A stretch of DNA of 64,000 bases from Schaalia sp. Marseille-Q2122 (GCF_903645355.1 NZ_CAHJXR010000006.1:124001-188000), one strand, 5' to 3'; shown: positions 43,032 through 52,027, counted from the first letter of the stretch. Made by a program: numbers and translations. The notes: generated by a model from the sequence alone, not told the origin.

Positions 43032-44603
43032 ATGACCGAACAGCACCCCACCGAACAACAGGTCACCAGCACTGACACCTCCCCCACGCAGGCACCAGCG
43101 CCATTGATCTCGGTATCCCACATCAGCAAGTCTTTCAAAGGCGTCCACGCCCTTAAAGACATCAACCTTGACATTGCCCCCGGCGAAATCCACTGCCTCG
43201 CCGGCGAAAACGGCTCCGGCAAATCCACCCTCATTAAAGTCATCTCCGGCGTGCACGCCCCCGACTCGGGCACCATCACCATCGCCGGACGCAGCTTCGA
43301 AAAAATGACCCCCCTGGAAGCCATTGACGCCGGCGTGCAAGTCATCTACCAGGACTTCTCCGTCTTCCCCAACCTCACGGTCATGGAAAACCTCGCCCTC
43401 AATAGCGAGGTCGCCGCCGGACGGAAAATCGCCAACTGGAAACGCTTCCGCGACATCGCCACAAGAGCCCTAGCCACCATCGGTATCGGCATCGACCTCG
43501 ACACCCGCGTTGGCGACCTCTCCGTTGCCGACAAGCAACTCGTCGCCATCTGCCGCGCCCTCGTCAGTGACGCCAAACTGCTCATCATGGACGAGCCCAC
43601 CACAGCCCTGACCAAACGCGAAGTGTCAGCCCTGTTCAAGATCGTCCTCGAACTGCAATCTCGCGGCATGGCCATCCTCTTCGTCTCCCACAAACTTGAA
43701 GAGGTCTTCGAAATCGCCGACCGCTTCACCATCATCCGAAGCGGCGAACACATCATCACCTGCGATAAGCACGAGCTCGACCGCCGATCCTTCGCCCGCT
43801 ACATGACAGGCCGCGACTTCGAGGACACGCGCTTCATCCCCGGCGAACTCAGCCCCGCACCCGTCCTCTCAGCACGAAACATCAGCCTCGAGGGCGCATT
43901 CAGCGACGTCTCCTTTGATCTGCACGGCGGAGAGATCCTCGGTATCACGGGCCTGCTGGGTTCGGGCCGCACAGAGTTGGCCATGGCCCTCTTTGGCGCC
44001 TACAGCATCGACTCGGGCACGCTGACCCTGAAGGGCGAGGACGTCCGCTTCCGCAACGTTGGTGACGCCATGAAAGCCGGCGTTGCCTACGTTCCCGAAG
44101 ACCGCCTCACCGAAGGCCTCTTCCTTGAGCGCTCTATCGGCTCCAATATCACCGTGTCCATCATGGATGACTTCGCGGGCGCCATGGGCGTCCTCGATCG
44201 CGACGGCCTACGGGCAGAACAACACCGCTGGGTGGCCGACATTGGCGTAGCCACTAAGGACCCCGCCAACGCGGTCAACACCCTCTCGGGCGGCAACCAA
44301 CAGAAAGTCGTCCTCGCCAAATGGTTGGCGCAAAAGCCTGACGTCCTCATCCTCAACGGCCCGACCGTGGGCGTGGACATCGGCTCCAAACACACAATCC
44401 ACAGCATCATCCGCGAGCTGGCCGCCCAAGGCATGGCCGTCATCATCATCTCTGACGACCTTGCCGAGGTCCTCGACAACTGCAACCGCCTCCTCATCAT
44501 GAAGGCCGGGCGCCTATCTGGCGAGGCCAACCCCGCCACCACCTCCGAGAAGGAACTTTCCGACATGATCTCCGCCGACGCCGACCTTGAAGGAGTGAAG
44601 TGA
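43032..44603 (+). CDS. Sugar ABC transporter double ATPase (RbsA/MglA type)
   Basis: 523 residues with two ABC units, as usual for pentose/hexose importers of this class. Unit 1: GENGSGKST, LSVADKQLVAICRAL, LLIMDEPTTALT. Unit 2 has the degenerate P-loop GLLGSGRTE, signature LSGGNQQKVVLAKWL and Walker-B-equivalent VLILNGPTVGVDIGSK, where the catalytic acidic pair is replaced; this asymmetry is normal in the family. It is cytoplasmic and pairs with the two permeases that follow. Confidence 0.94.
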   Translation: MTEQHPTEQQVTSTDTSPTQAPAPLISVSHISKSFKGVHALKDINLDIAPGEIHCLAGENGSGKSTLIKVISGVHAPDSGTITIAGRSFEKMTPLEAIDAGVQVIYQDFSVFPNLTVMENLALNSEVAAGRKIANWKRFRDIATRALATIGIGIDLDTRVGDLSVADKQLVAICRALVSDAKLLIMDEPTTALTKREVSALFKIVLELQSRGMAILFVSHKLEEVFEIADRFTIIRSGEHIITCDKHELDRRSFARYMTGRDFEDTRFIPGELSPAPVLSARNISLEGAFSDVSFDLHGGEILGITGLLGSGRTELAMALFGAYSIDSGTLTLKGEDVRFRNVGDAMKAGVAYVPEDRLTEGLFLERSIGSNITVSIMDDFAGAMGVLDRDGLRAEQHRWVADIGVATKDPANAVNTLSGGNQQKVVLAKWLAQKPDVLILNGPTVGVDIGSKHTIHSIIRELAAQGMAVIIISDDLAEVLDNCNRLLIMKAGRLSGEANPATTSEKELSDMISADADLEGVK

Positions 44604-44604
44604 C

Positions 44605-45615
44605 ATGAATAAGCTCCGCTCACGCCTACTGCGCTCCAACGAGTTCTACGTCGCCCTCGTGATCCTGGCCGTCGCCCTCGTCATTCAGGCACGTTCGGGC
44701 CAGTTCTTCACCAGCAACAACCTCGTCGATATTGCCAATGCGATGGTGGTGCCCGGCCTTTTCGCCATCGGCACCCACCTGGTGCTCGTCTCAGGCGGCA
44801 TTGACGTCTCCTTCCCGGCGTTGGCCTCCCTCGCCGTCTACGCCACCACCCGTTTCCTTGTCGATCAAGGTTTCGAAGGGCCCGTCATCATTCCCTTCCT
44901 CATGGCCATGGCCCTAGGCGCGGTGCTGGGCGCTTTCAACGGCCTGTTCACCTCGCGTCTGACTGTGCCGACACTGATCATCACCCTCGGTACAGCCTCG
45001 GTCTTTAACGGAATCATGCAGGGAGCGCTCGCCTCCGTGCAGATCCCGAACATTCCCCCCTCAATGAAAGCCTTCGGCGCATCCAACCTCTTCGTCGCCA
45101 CGAACCCAACCTCGGGGTTGACCTCGCCAATGCCCACCAGTTTCCTGCTACTCGTCGCAGTACTGGCGGTGGCCTTCTTCATCACCCGCTACACCATGTT
45201 CGGACGCGGCATCTTCGCTATTGGCGGTGACCGCGCGGCGGCAGAACGCGCAGGCTTTAACGTCCAGCGCACACTGTTCCTGCTCTACGTCCTCGTCGGC
45301 GTGATCGCCGCCCTCGCAGGCATCGTGCGCACCAGCGCCATGGGCCAGATGCACCCCACGAACCTGCTGGGCATGGAAATGATGGTCATCGCGGCCGTCG
45401 TCCTGGGCGGCACCGCCATCACCGGCGGCACCGGGTCGCTCACGGGCGCGATGCTGGGCACCATGCTCATCGTCATCGTCCAAAACTCCATGATCCTCAT
45501 GGGGATTTCCACCTTCTGGCAGCGTTTCGCCCTGGGTCTGCTGGTCATCATCGGCACCGGCGTGTCCGCTGTTCAGATCTCCCGCTCGCGCGGCCGACAA
45601 CTGAAGTCCGCATAA
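44605..45615 (+). CDS. Sugar ABC transporter permease 1 (RbsC/AraH family)
   Basis: 336 residues, about nine hydrophobic helices. Marker blocks: VSGGIDVSFPALASLAVYATTR, NGLFTSRLTVPTLIITLGTASVFNG and GRGIFAIGGDRAAAERAGFNV. VVLGGTAITGGTGSLTGAMLGT is the conserved C-terminal helix region. The start lies one base after the ATPase stop. It forms a heterodimeric channel with the next gene product. Confidence 0.93.
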   Translation: MNKLRSRLLRSNEFYVALVILAVALVIQARSGQFFTSNNLVDIANAMVVPGLFAIGTHLVLVSGGIDVSFPALASLAVYATTRFLVDQGFEGPVIIPFLMAMALGAVLGAFNGLFTSRLTVPTLIITLGTASVFNGIMQGALASVQIPNIPPSMKAFGASNLFVATNPTSGLTSPMPTSFLLLVAVLAVAFFITRYTMFGRGIFAIGGDRAAAERAGFNVQRTLFLLYVLVGVIAALAGIVRTSAMGQMHPTNLLGMEMMVIAAVVLGGTAITGGTGSLTGAMLGTMLIVIVQNSMILMGISTFWQRFALGLLVIIGTGVSAVQISRSRGRQLKSA

Positions 45616-45630
45616 GGAAGGGGTACTCAC

Positions 45631-46674
45631 ATGACTGCTGCACCCGCACCCTCTCGCCTGGGAGTACGCGACCGCCTAGCCCGCGACCCCTACCTGACCC
45701 GCATGATTATCGTGCTGGTAGCCCTGCTGGCCTTCTTCGCCATCGTCAAACCCAGCCAATTCTTCGGCCTGCGCACCTGGACGGGCATGGCCGTGCAATT
45801 CCCCGAGTTTGGCATTATGGCCCTTGGCGTCATGATCACCATGTTCACCGCCGGCATTGACCTGTCCATGGTGTCGGTGGCGAACCTGACGGGCATTATC
45901 ACCGCCTACATGCTCAAGGCCGCCCTACCTGCGGAAGCCACCGGCACGAACTACGTGCTTTCTGTCCTTTTGGCCGTGCTCATGGCGGTGATCGTTGGCG
46001 GCGCCTGCGGCGCCTTCAATGGTTTCCTCATCTCGCGCGTGAAGATCCCGCCCATCCTGGCTACCCTGGGCACCCTTGAACTTTTTGGCGGCATCGCCAT
46101 CGTGATTTCCGAGGGTAAGGGCGTGCCCGGCTTCAAGCCCTTCAGTGACGTGATCACCGGCAAGCTCTTGGGCGTCATCCCCATCCAGTTGGTCGTGTTC
46201 CTGGTGTGCGTGGCCGTGATTGGCTCGCTGCTGACTTTCACCGGGTTTGGCACGAAGATCCTCATGCTCGGCACGAATGAAACCGCAGCGCGCTTTTCCG
46301 GCATGAAGGTGACGTCACTGCTGATGCGCACCTACATCCTGTCGGGAATGCTGGCCGGTATTGCGGGCGTCATTATGCTCGCCACCTATAACTCCGCTAA
46401 GGCCGGTAACGCCGAACCCTACACCCTGCTGACCATCTTGATCGTGGTGCTTGGCGGCGTGAACCCCAACGGCGGTAAGGGGCGCATTACCGGCGTCATT
46501 CTGGCTATTTTGACGCTGCAGATCCTGGCGTCGGGCCTGAATATGTTCCCCGACATCTCCAACTTCTACCGCCCGCTGATCTGGGGCGGCGTGCTGTTGG
46601 CCATCATCACCATGGATGAATTCAAGGGCGGGGCAGTGCTGTCACGCCTCCTGACTCGAAAGGCTGAATCATGA
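45631..46674 (+). CDS. Sugar ABC transporter permease 2 (RbsC/AraH family)
   Basis: 347 residues, BPD_transp_2 type. Marker blocks are FTAGIDLSMVSVANLTGI, NGFLISRVKIPPILATLGTLELFGGI, LGTNETAARFSGMKV and VLGGVNPNGGKGRITGVILAI. GGAAGGGGTACTCAC precedes the ATG. Its end overlaps the RpiB-like gene by four bases, which ties that enzyme to uptake. Confidence 0.93.
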   Translation: MTAAPAPSRLGVRDRLARDPYLTRMIIVLVALLAFFAIVKPSQFFGLRTWTGMAVQFPEFGIMALGVMITMFTAGIDLSMVSVANLTGIITAYMLKAALPAEATGTNYVLSVLLAVLMAVIVGGACGAFNGFLISRVKIPPILATLGTLELFGGIAIVISEGKGVPGFKPFSDVITGKLLGVIPIQLVVFLVCVAVIGSLLTFTGFGTKILMLGTNETAARFSGMKVTSLLMRTYILSGMLAGIAGVIMLATYNSAKAGNAEPYTLLTILIVVLGGVNPNGGKGRITGVILAILTLQILASGLNMFPDISNFYRPLIWGGVLLAIITMDEFKGGAVLSRLLTRKAES

Positions 46675-47246
46675 TGCAGGCAAAGAAGACTGCTGCTGAT
46701 AAGCATGTTGTTGTGGGAGCCGACTTCGCCGGGTTCCCCCTGAAGGAAGCCGTCAAAGCCCACCTTGAAGAACGAGGCTGGACTGTCACCGACATGACGC
46801 CAGTTCTGGAAGAATGTCCGATGTACCACCGAGTAGGTTTCCTGGTCGGCGCACAGATTGCCGAAGGCGAATTTGACCGCGCGCTCGCATTCTGCGGCAC
46901 CGGCATGGGTATTCACATTGCGGCCTCGAAGGTGCCGCATGTGCATGCCGCTGTGGCTGAGTCGCTGCCTTCTGCTCGCCGCGCTGCTGCGGCTAATGGC
47001 GCAAACCTGCTGGCTATGGGCGCATTCTTCACCGCCCCACCCCTGGCGATGGCCATGGCCGACGCTTTCTTGGAGTCTTCCTTGGGTTCGGGCTATGAGG
47101 ATTGGGATGGCTTCTACGAGTATCACCTGATTGGCTTCGAGGACTGCGAAAACTTCGACTATGAGGCCTATAAAGCCAATGGCTTCGAGGTGCCTAACGC
47201 CCGGTATTGGGACCTGGGGCCAGCGCCGAAGGGCTTGGCGTTCTAG
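46671..47246 (+). CDS. RpiB/LacAB-family sugar-phosphate isomerase, atypical
   Basis: 191 residues. The fold signature is clear: VVVGADFAGFPLKEAVKAHL and FCGTGMGIHIAASKVPHVHAAV, keeping the catalytic Cys in CGTG. Two histidines typical of RpiB are missing: GCDHVG/GADHAG reads GADFAG, and the ring-opening His of SRQHNDTN aligns with Ala (AAAANGAN). A 40-residue C-terminal extension (DWDGFYEYHLIGFEDCENFDY) exceeds RpiB length of about 150. I infer an isomerase for an open-chain sugar phosphate, not ribose 5-phosphate. It is last in the importer operon. Confidence 0.85.
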   Translation: MMQAKKTAADKHVVVGADFAGFPLKEAVKAHLEERGWTVTDMTPVLEECPMYHRVGFLVGAQIAEGEFDRALAFCGTGMGIHIAASKVPHVHAAVAESLPSARRAAAANGANLLAMGAFFTAPPLAMAMADAFLESSLGSGYEDWDGFYEYHLIGFEDCENFDYEAYKANGFEVPNARYWDLGPAPKGLAF

Positions 47247-47325
47247 GGGTTGGCGTTTTAGGGGTTGCGCGGGCCGTGGGCGGGCGATGAGCCTTATCGC
47301 TCATATTGCCCAGGCGACATACCAG

Positions 47326-47410
47326 TTACGTGACAGTTGTTGCTTTTTGTGACGGATGCAGCCGCCACAAAAAGCAACAACTGCTACGCCATGCAACAAG
47401 TGTCACGTAA
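47326..47410. terminator. Nested inverted repeats between convergent genes
   Basis: An 18-bp perfect stem (47334-47351 with 47366-47383, arms GTTGTTGCTTTTTGTG-like) lies inside an outer pair TTACGTGACA (47326-47335) and TGTCACGTAA (47401-47410). It likely terminates the sugar operon and possibly the convergent gene. Spacer 47247-47485 has no gene. Confidence 0.75.
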
Positions 47411-47485
47411 TCGTCGGAAGCCTCGTGTCGAATGCAGCCGCGCTAGCCTTCTTCTTTCAGACAGAATGGCAACACAAGACCCCTC

Positions 47486-48781
47486 TTAGAAGGTCAAGAA
47501 CTCGCGCTTATTCATGAAAGCACCATGCCCAGTCTCGACATTCCAGCAGGTTAGACCTGTTTCTTCTGAGGCGCAGGCGAAGGGCCCATAGGTGTAGATA
47601 TGGCCGTAGGCCATCTCGGTGGTCACATCGTTGTCGCCTTCGAACATGTACTCTCCGGGCGCAGTACCGAGCTGCTTGTAGACGGGCACTTCGCTATCGA
47701 ATGCAACATGGGGGATTCCACCATCGGGCCCACCATTACTCTCTGGAGTAAAGCGGCCCTCCTCGGCCCAAGACTTCACGTAGCAGCGCAGGTACCCGTA
47801 GCCGTTCGGGTGCTGGCGCCCTGAGATTCCGCAGCGAATATTGCCTGACGGTGTACGCACCAGGGCTCCCACCCCAGTGACACCTGCGGATGGTAGTTCG
47901 ATCGCACCCTCTGGCGCGACTCCTCCTGCGCAGGCGTAGGCACCATGCACAGGCGCAGCGCAGCTCGCCGCCTGACCTGAAGCGAACTGGTCTCTCCATT
48001 GCGCAAGCTCGTCAGCCACATCAGCAGAGTTTTTGCCTGTGGGAACACGGTAGAAGATAAAGGGAGTAAGGTCCTTGGGAAGATCGCGGCCACTCGCGTA
48101 CCCAGCACCAACTGCAAGAATGCGTTCTCGGGACACGTCAGAGACGGCGGTCTGCTTCCAGTATTCGACTTCGCTTCCCTCAGGGAAGAAGAGTGCACCA
48201 TTTTCGAAGGGGAAGCCGTTTTGCTCATCCACCCACTGCAGCTGTACGACGTCCCCCGGGTGAGTGGTGACAATGGCGGGGGCGAAGCTGTGATGAGGCT
48301 TCCCACCGGGGATTTCCAGCCCAACCACTTGGAAGTTCGGTGCGCCCTCGTGAAGAAAGGTAAAGGAGTCTTCCTCGACAGTCATGACGTGTCCAACAGT
48401 GTTGACCCATTGGCCGGCCACCGAACGGTAGTTTCCTTGCGCGATTTCGGTGGGGTTCATCTGCGGAACTGCGATTGACGAGGCCGAGGCCGCTGTGTCC
48501 GCATCGGAGGAGCGGCTCTGTGCAGCGTCGGGTTGAGACTGGGCAAGGTTCGCAACAGAGTGTGGAGCGTCCCCTCCGGAGATGGCCATGATCCGCCCCA
48601 ACCCATAGCCCGCCCCGGCAAGCGCACCGACGGTGACAATGCTTCCAAGGAGGATGATGAGAACGCGCACCGGCAGACTCTGTGAAGCAAAGGTGGCGAA
48701 GATACCGGGAGATTGCGCACCGCTTCCGGAGGATACGGGGAGCGTGTTTTGCGAGTCATTCGGGGCAGGATCGGTGAACAT
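47486..48781 (-). CDS. Single-pass membrane protein with secreted C-terminal actinobacterial domain
   Basis: 431 residues from ATG 48781 (GCGGAGAAGCCCT upstream). A cytoplasmic N-terminus of about 40 residues is followed by one helix (VRVLIILLGSIVTVGALAGAGYGLG), a Ser/Ala/Asp-rich spacer and a globular extracellular part. The C-terminal 150 residues show VRTPSGNIRCGISG, YLRCYVKSW and LTCWNVETGHGAFMNKREFLTF, with paired cysteines. This Cys/TGHG pattern recurs at the ends of secreted mycobacterial and other actinobacterial proteins of unknown role. No enzymatic motif found. It stands alone, convergent with the sugar operon. Confidence 0.75.
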   Translation of the reverse strand: MFTDPAPNDSQNTLPVSSGSGAQSPGIFATFASQSLPVRVLIILLGSIVTVGALAGAGYGLGRIMAISGGDAPHSVANLAQSQPDAAQSRSSDADTAASASSIAVPQMNPTEIAQGNYRSVAGQWVNTVGHVMTVEEDSFTFLHEGAPNFQVVGLEIPGGKPHHSFAPAIVTTHPGDVVQLQWVDEQNGFPFENGALFFPEGSEVEYWKQTAVSDVSRERILAVGAGYASGRDLPKDLTPFIFYRVPTGKNSADVADELAQWRDQFASGQAASCAAPVHGAYACAGGVAPEGAIELPSAGVTGVGALVRTPSGNIRCGISGRQHPNGYGYLRCYVKSWAEEGRFTPESNGGPDGGIPHVAFDSEVPVYKQLGTAPGEYMFEGDNDVTTEMAYGHIYTYGPFACASEETGLTCWNVETGHGAFMNKREFLTF

Positions 48782-49009
48782 AGGGCTTCTCCGCTCTATT
48801 CTTGCCATTGATCGTTACGGATTCATCGAATCCTATAACGCCGCTGGACGAGTCACAATGAGGCGTCCGCCCCCGGGGAAGAGCAACAAGGTACGAGTGG
48901 CAAGTCCATGGATGAGGTCATGAGTACGAGGAGCTTGTGTGGCGACCGTACATACGGGGTGAGCCTTGCGGTGTTGAAACAGCACGAAAAGAGCCAAAAA
49001 GGTGACGAA

Positions 49010-49713
49010 GTGCCGACACGCGTGGCAGTCAAACCGGAGTTATTGAAATGGGCAGTTGAGCGAGGGGGAGGCTGGGATGCAGTGAGTACAACTCGGGTGA
49101 ACACCCTCGACCTGTGGATTGAAGGCACCCGCAACCCCACCCTCAGAAAACTTGAAGATTCTGCGCGAGCAACTCACGCGCCGTTCGCCGCCCTCTTCCT
49201 TGATACACCTCCCGTGGAAGAGACTCCGATTCCCGACTTCCGAACCTTGCCATCTCTTACCTCCCAGAATCCTTCTGCAAATCTCCTTGACACTATTTAC
49301 CTGGCCCAACGGCGGCAAGAGTCGTATCGCGCCTACGCCTACGAGAATGAGTCTGAGCCCGTCGCCGCGGTGGGATCAGCCACGATCAATCAGCCCATTG
49401 ATTCCGTCGCCGCTTTTGTCAGGCTAAGCCTTGATTTCGCGGTGGATAACAGAAGGCACTTTTCCAATCCCGTAGCGGTCCGCAAGCACCTTGTTGAGAA
49501 GCTTGAGGACCAGGGCATCCTTGTCATGATTAGCGGGATCGTCGGCGCAATCTCTATAACACTGAAACCCTTCGTGTAGGACAATCCTTCGCCACCGCAC
49601 TTATCAGCGACACTTACGAGGGACGAACACCATTTCGTGAAGCTTTCGAGCTCCTAAGCACGCGGCAGCTAAAGACCTTCGACAAATTTGCTGAGCATCT
49701 AGGAGTTCGATGA
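49010..49713 (+). pseudogene. Broken XRE/ImmA-IrrE-type regulator (central protease region deleted)
   Basis: From GTG 49010 (AAAAGGTGACGAA upstream) the first 190 residues match the XRE-COG2856 family: VAVKPELLKWAVERGG, LDLWIEGTRNPTLRKLEDSARATHAPFAALFLDTPP and PIPDFRTLPS. At about 49540 (ISGIVG) the normal continuation with the HExxH metalloprotease core is missing and the frame breaks. In another frame the family's C-terminal end resumes at about 49553 (LRVGQSFATALISDTYEGRTPFREAFELL) to the TGA at 49713. One internal deletion with a frame change explains both. Adjacent sequence is a PIN-domain remnant, the usual partner. Confidence 0.85.
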
Positions 49714-49803
49714 TGTTCCTTATTGATAGCAACGTTCTCATCGCAGCTATGCCTGAACCACAGCATGACAACAAGTCTGCGATCGAGGATGATTCAACCT
49801 GCT
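49710..49803 (+). pseudogene. Remnant of DUF4411-type PIN toxin gene (first ~15 residues)
   Basis: ATGATG overlaps the preceding stop, as in intact ImmA/DUF4411 pairs. MMFLIDSNVLIAA is the opening strand of a PIN domain with its first catalytic Asp; after about 15 residues the family resemblance is lost and the frame runs into the end of the convergent hipA gene. The junction is therefore somewhere in 49750-49803. Confidence 0.65.
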
Positions 49804-51039
49804 CTAGTGGAGAAGGGTCCGCACGGCGTTCAGACGCTGAGAAAGAGATTCCTCCATCATCGTGATTTCTCGCTGACCGATTCCCGTCAATGCTGCGATC
49901 TGGCGCCATTGTGAAGCTGCTTCAGCCACTTTTTGGATTCTCTCTTTTGCTCGCTCCACACTGAGGCTGCACTCCGCAGCAAAGTCCATCAGCACCTCCG
50001 CCTCGTCTGCCAAAGTTTCTGCACCAAAAATCGAGGTCGCACGGGCTTTGTAGAGCTCAGGATTGGGATTCACATCGAACGCGGGACTCAAACGCCAACC
50101 ACTCTTATCCGCTATAAAGCCATGGTTGCGCAGATGATCGTCCGTGTTTCCAAGGACGATACCAACAACGACCCTGTCAAAGAGCTCATGCAAGTCAGAG
50201 CGCGGTTGGGTGGAGATTGCCCGGACAGCCTGCGCAATTTCAAGGTAATCATGTTGTTCGCCGTCTTTGGCACTGAGCGCTGTCAGTGCGCTGATGTAGC
50301 CTCGTCGACGCGCGGCACGATCTCGGTCAAATCGACGGAGAAGCAGTACCCCCTTGCCACCTACCGACACGAGCTTTTTCGATGGGGTTTGGACCCCCGC
50401 ATCCTTAAGAATCTCCAGCGCAACTGCTTCCCATGCCATCACGTCCCATTGATCCGCAGAATGGGGAAACTTTGCTATAGCGAGTGCGCCGTCCTCAAGA
50501 AGCACCGACGCCTTTGGTCGAGCTCCCCCCAATCCGGTTGTTCCTGTATCAAGGAGGGCTTTCACGGCCTGCGAAGGATCCAGATCATCAATTATCGCCT
50601 CGCTAGCGCGCAAAAGCGCAGGAAGGGAGACGAGTTTGGGCACGGTAGATGGCTGCCCCACATACCCTGCTCCGGAAACATAGAAGCGCAAGGCACCCTG
50701 ACGGGTATTGTCACTGACTCCCAGCAGGTAATCGACATCGTCCAGTTGACGAGGAGAGCGACCCTCTTCACGCGCGGCAATACGTTCGGCTTTATCGAGG
50801 AGGTTCCGTCCCCAACGATCCGGGGCACTATCGCTGAAGGCTGGTAGTAGCCCGTCGAAGTATTGTGCTCCAGCGACGAGTTGCAATGAGGGGTCGATAT
50901 TCATCCCACCGTGGGAAAGATAGGAGGCCTCGTAGACGAAGGTCGTCGATACCTTACGCCTGTCACGAGTGAAGAAGGCGCGACCGACGAGACGCTCGCC
51001 ATGATGAACGTCATCTGAATAGATGGCGATCTCAGTCAT
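49804..51039 (-). CDS. hipA: HipA-family Ser/Thr kinase toxin
   Basis: 411 residues. E. coli HipA phosphorylates glutamyl-tRNA synthetase and causes persistence. N-terminal HipA_N part, then TGTTGLGGARPKASV (Gly-rich loop), LAIAKFP (ATP-binding Lys), RFDRD, catalytic VLGNTDDHLRNHGF and metal loop LSPAFDVNPNP: all kinase elements are present, so it looks active. Its start overlaps hipB by four bases. The 3' end abuts broken toxin-antitoxin debris, so this module is probably a later arrival. Confidence 0.94.
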   Translation of the reverse strand: MTEIAIYSDDVHHGERLVGRAFFTRDRRKVSTTFVYEASYLSHGGMNIDPSLQLVAGAQYFDGLLPAFSDSAPDRWGRNLLDKAERIAAREEGRSPRQLDDVDYLLGVSDNTRQGALRFYVSGAGYVGQPSTVPKLVSLPALLRASEAIIDDLDPSQAVKALLDTGTTGLGGARPKASVLLEDGALAIAKFPHSADQWDVMAWEAVALEILKDAGVQTPSKKLVSVGGKGVLLLRRFDRDRAARRRGYISALTALSAKDGEQHDYLEIAQAVRAISTQPRSDLHELFDRVVVGIVLGNTDDHLRNHGFIADKSGWRLSPAFDVNPNPELYKARATSIFGAETLADEAEVLMDFAAECSLSVERAKERIQKVAEAASQWRQIAALTGIGQREITMMEESLSQRLNAVRTLLH

Positions 51040-51323
51040 CGCGCCCTCCTCTTACGTATTGCCCCTGCGCGAAGCCTGCCGATTTCTGAGTTCAATGGAT
51101 CAACGCTGTCCACAACAGCGTTGAGCTGCCCGAGTGCACGAAGGACCTGGGCCACGTTGGAAAAGCTCACCGAGAGCTCCCCGTTTTCGATCTTGCGAAG
51201 AGTCTGCCGAGAGATATCCGCCCGCTCACACACCTGCTGAGCGGTAAGGCCGAGCACCATTCGCCAGGCGCGCACATGCTCACCAAATGCGACAAGTTCA
51301 CGATCAATATGGAACCCAGACAT
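51036..51323 (-). CDS. hipB: HipB-family XRE antitoxin
   Basis: 95 residues with a Cro/C1 helix-turn-helix: VRAWRMVLGLTAQQVCERADISRQTLRKIENGE. It neutralises HipA and represses the operon as a dimer. Two inverted repeats lie immediately upstream (51335-51385). The last residues (RKRRAR) are basic. Confidence 0.93.
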   Translation of the reverse strand: MSGFHIDRELVAFGEHVRAWRMVLGLTAQQVCERADISRQTLRKIENGELSVSFSNVAQVLRALGQLNAVVDSVDPLNSEIGRLRAGAIRKRRAR

Positions 51324-51334
51324 CGAAACCCCCT

Positions 51335-51385
51335 ATGGCTATTATCCTAGCCATTTCACCCAGTTATGGCCAGGATAGTTGCCAT
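51335..51385. promoter_or_regulatory. Paired hipBA operators
   Basis: ATGGCTA-TTATCC-TAGCCAT (51335-51354, perfect) and ATGGCCA-GGATAG-TTGCCAT (51366-51385, one mismatched pair). They have the same 6-base spacer and lie 31 bases apart centre to centre, about three helical turns, upstream of hipB. Confidence 0.8.
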
Positions 51386-51494
51386 TAGATCGGCAGCTAA
51401 CCCTCCTTTCACCACCTCCCCACCCGGCATGCACCTACCTTCGAGCGCGATCTCACAGCCACACAGCGGGATCTGCCTCGAACATTCAGGGCAC

Positions 51495-51513
51495 TTAGGT
51501 AAGGATTACCTTA
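51495..51513 (+). promoter_or_regulatory. DtxR/IdeR iron box overlapping the DUF2218 start
   Basis: TTAGGTAAGGATTACCTTA closely matches the 19-bp DtxR-type consensus (TTAGGTTAGCCTAACCTAA). Its final A is the first base of the ATG. Iron-loaded DtxR/IdeR here would block transcription or initiation. Confidence 0.88.
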
Positions 51514-51977
51514 TGACCTCTGTGACCGTCTCAGCAGCCGCGCCCCTGCACCTCGAATCCGTTGCTCGCGTGAGCACCGAGCGGCCCGCACGCTACGCCA
51601 AACAGCTCGTCGCCCATATGGGTCGTAAACTTGAGGCCGACTGGGACGCTGACAGCGAAGAAGGTTTCCTCAATTTCATTCGCAAGGGCGAACTGGCCGC
51701 CTCCTGTGCGCTAAAGGCCCAGGACGGCACCCTCGTTATGGAGATTTCGCTGCCCAACTCCCCCGCCGCTGACGATCTTGCCCGCATTGAACAGGTTGTC
51801 GGTATTCACCTGGCGCGTTTTGGTTCCAAGGATTCTCTGGCTGTGCAGTGGCAGCGCGAGGACGGCGCCGCAGGCACCTCGCAGGGCCCGATGACCCCCG
51901 AGGAAGTCGCCGCCCACCACCGCGCAAAGGAGGAACGTCGCGCCCGCGAGACCATGGCAACACATAGCTCACCATAG
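51513..51977 (+). CDS. DUF2218 protein, iron-regulated
   Basis: 154 residues: LESVARVSTERPARYAKQLVAHMGRKLEADWDADSEEGFLNF is the family core, and the tail ends AAHHRAKEERRARE. DUF2218 proteins have no assigned activity but are often encoded with siderophore uptake and SIP genes, and the DtxR box over the start supports an iron role. AAGG lies just before the ATG. The siderophore operon is 4 kb away, with RhuM, ABC-F and Fic material in between. Confidence 0.88.
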   Translation: MTSVTVSAAAPLHLESVARVSTERPARYAKQLVAHMGRKLEADWDADSEEGFLNFIRKGELAASCALKAQDGTLVMEISLPNSPAADDLARIEQVVGIHLARFGSKDSLAVQWQREDGAAGTSQGPMTPEEVAAHHRAKEERRARETMATHSSP

Positions 51978-52027
51978 TTATCCACAAGGGCTCCGTTCCT
52001 TATGCGTTAGCTCTTCAAAAGGCGACA

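Noticed and set aside
48908-49009. Upstream extension of the XRE/ImmA remnant to ATG 48908
   Set aside because: Residues before VPTRVAVKPELL do not fit the family, and GTG 49010 has the better ribosome site.
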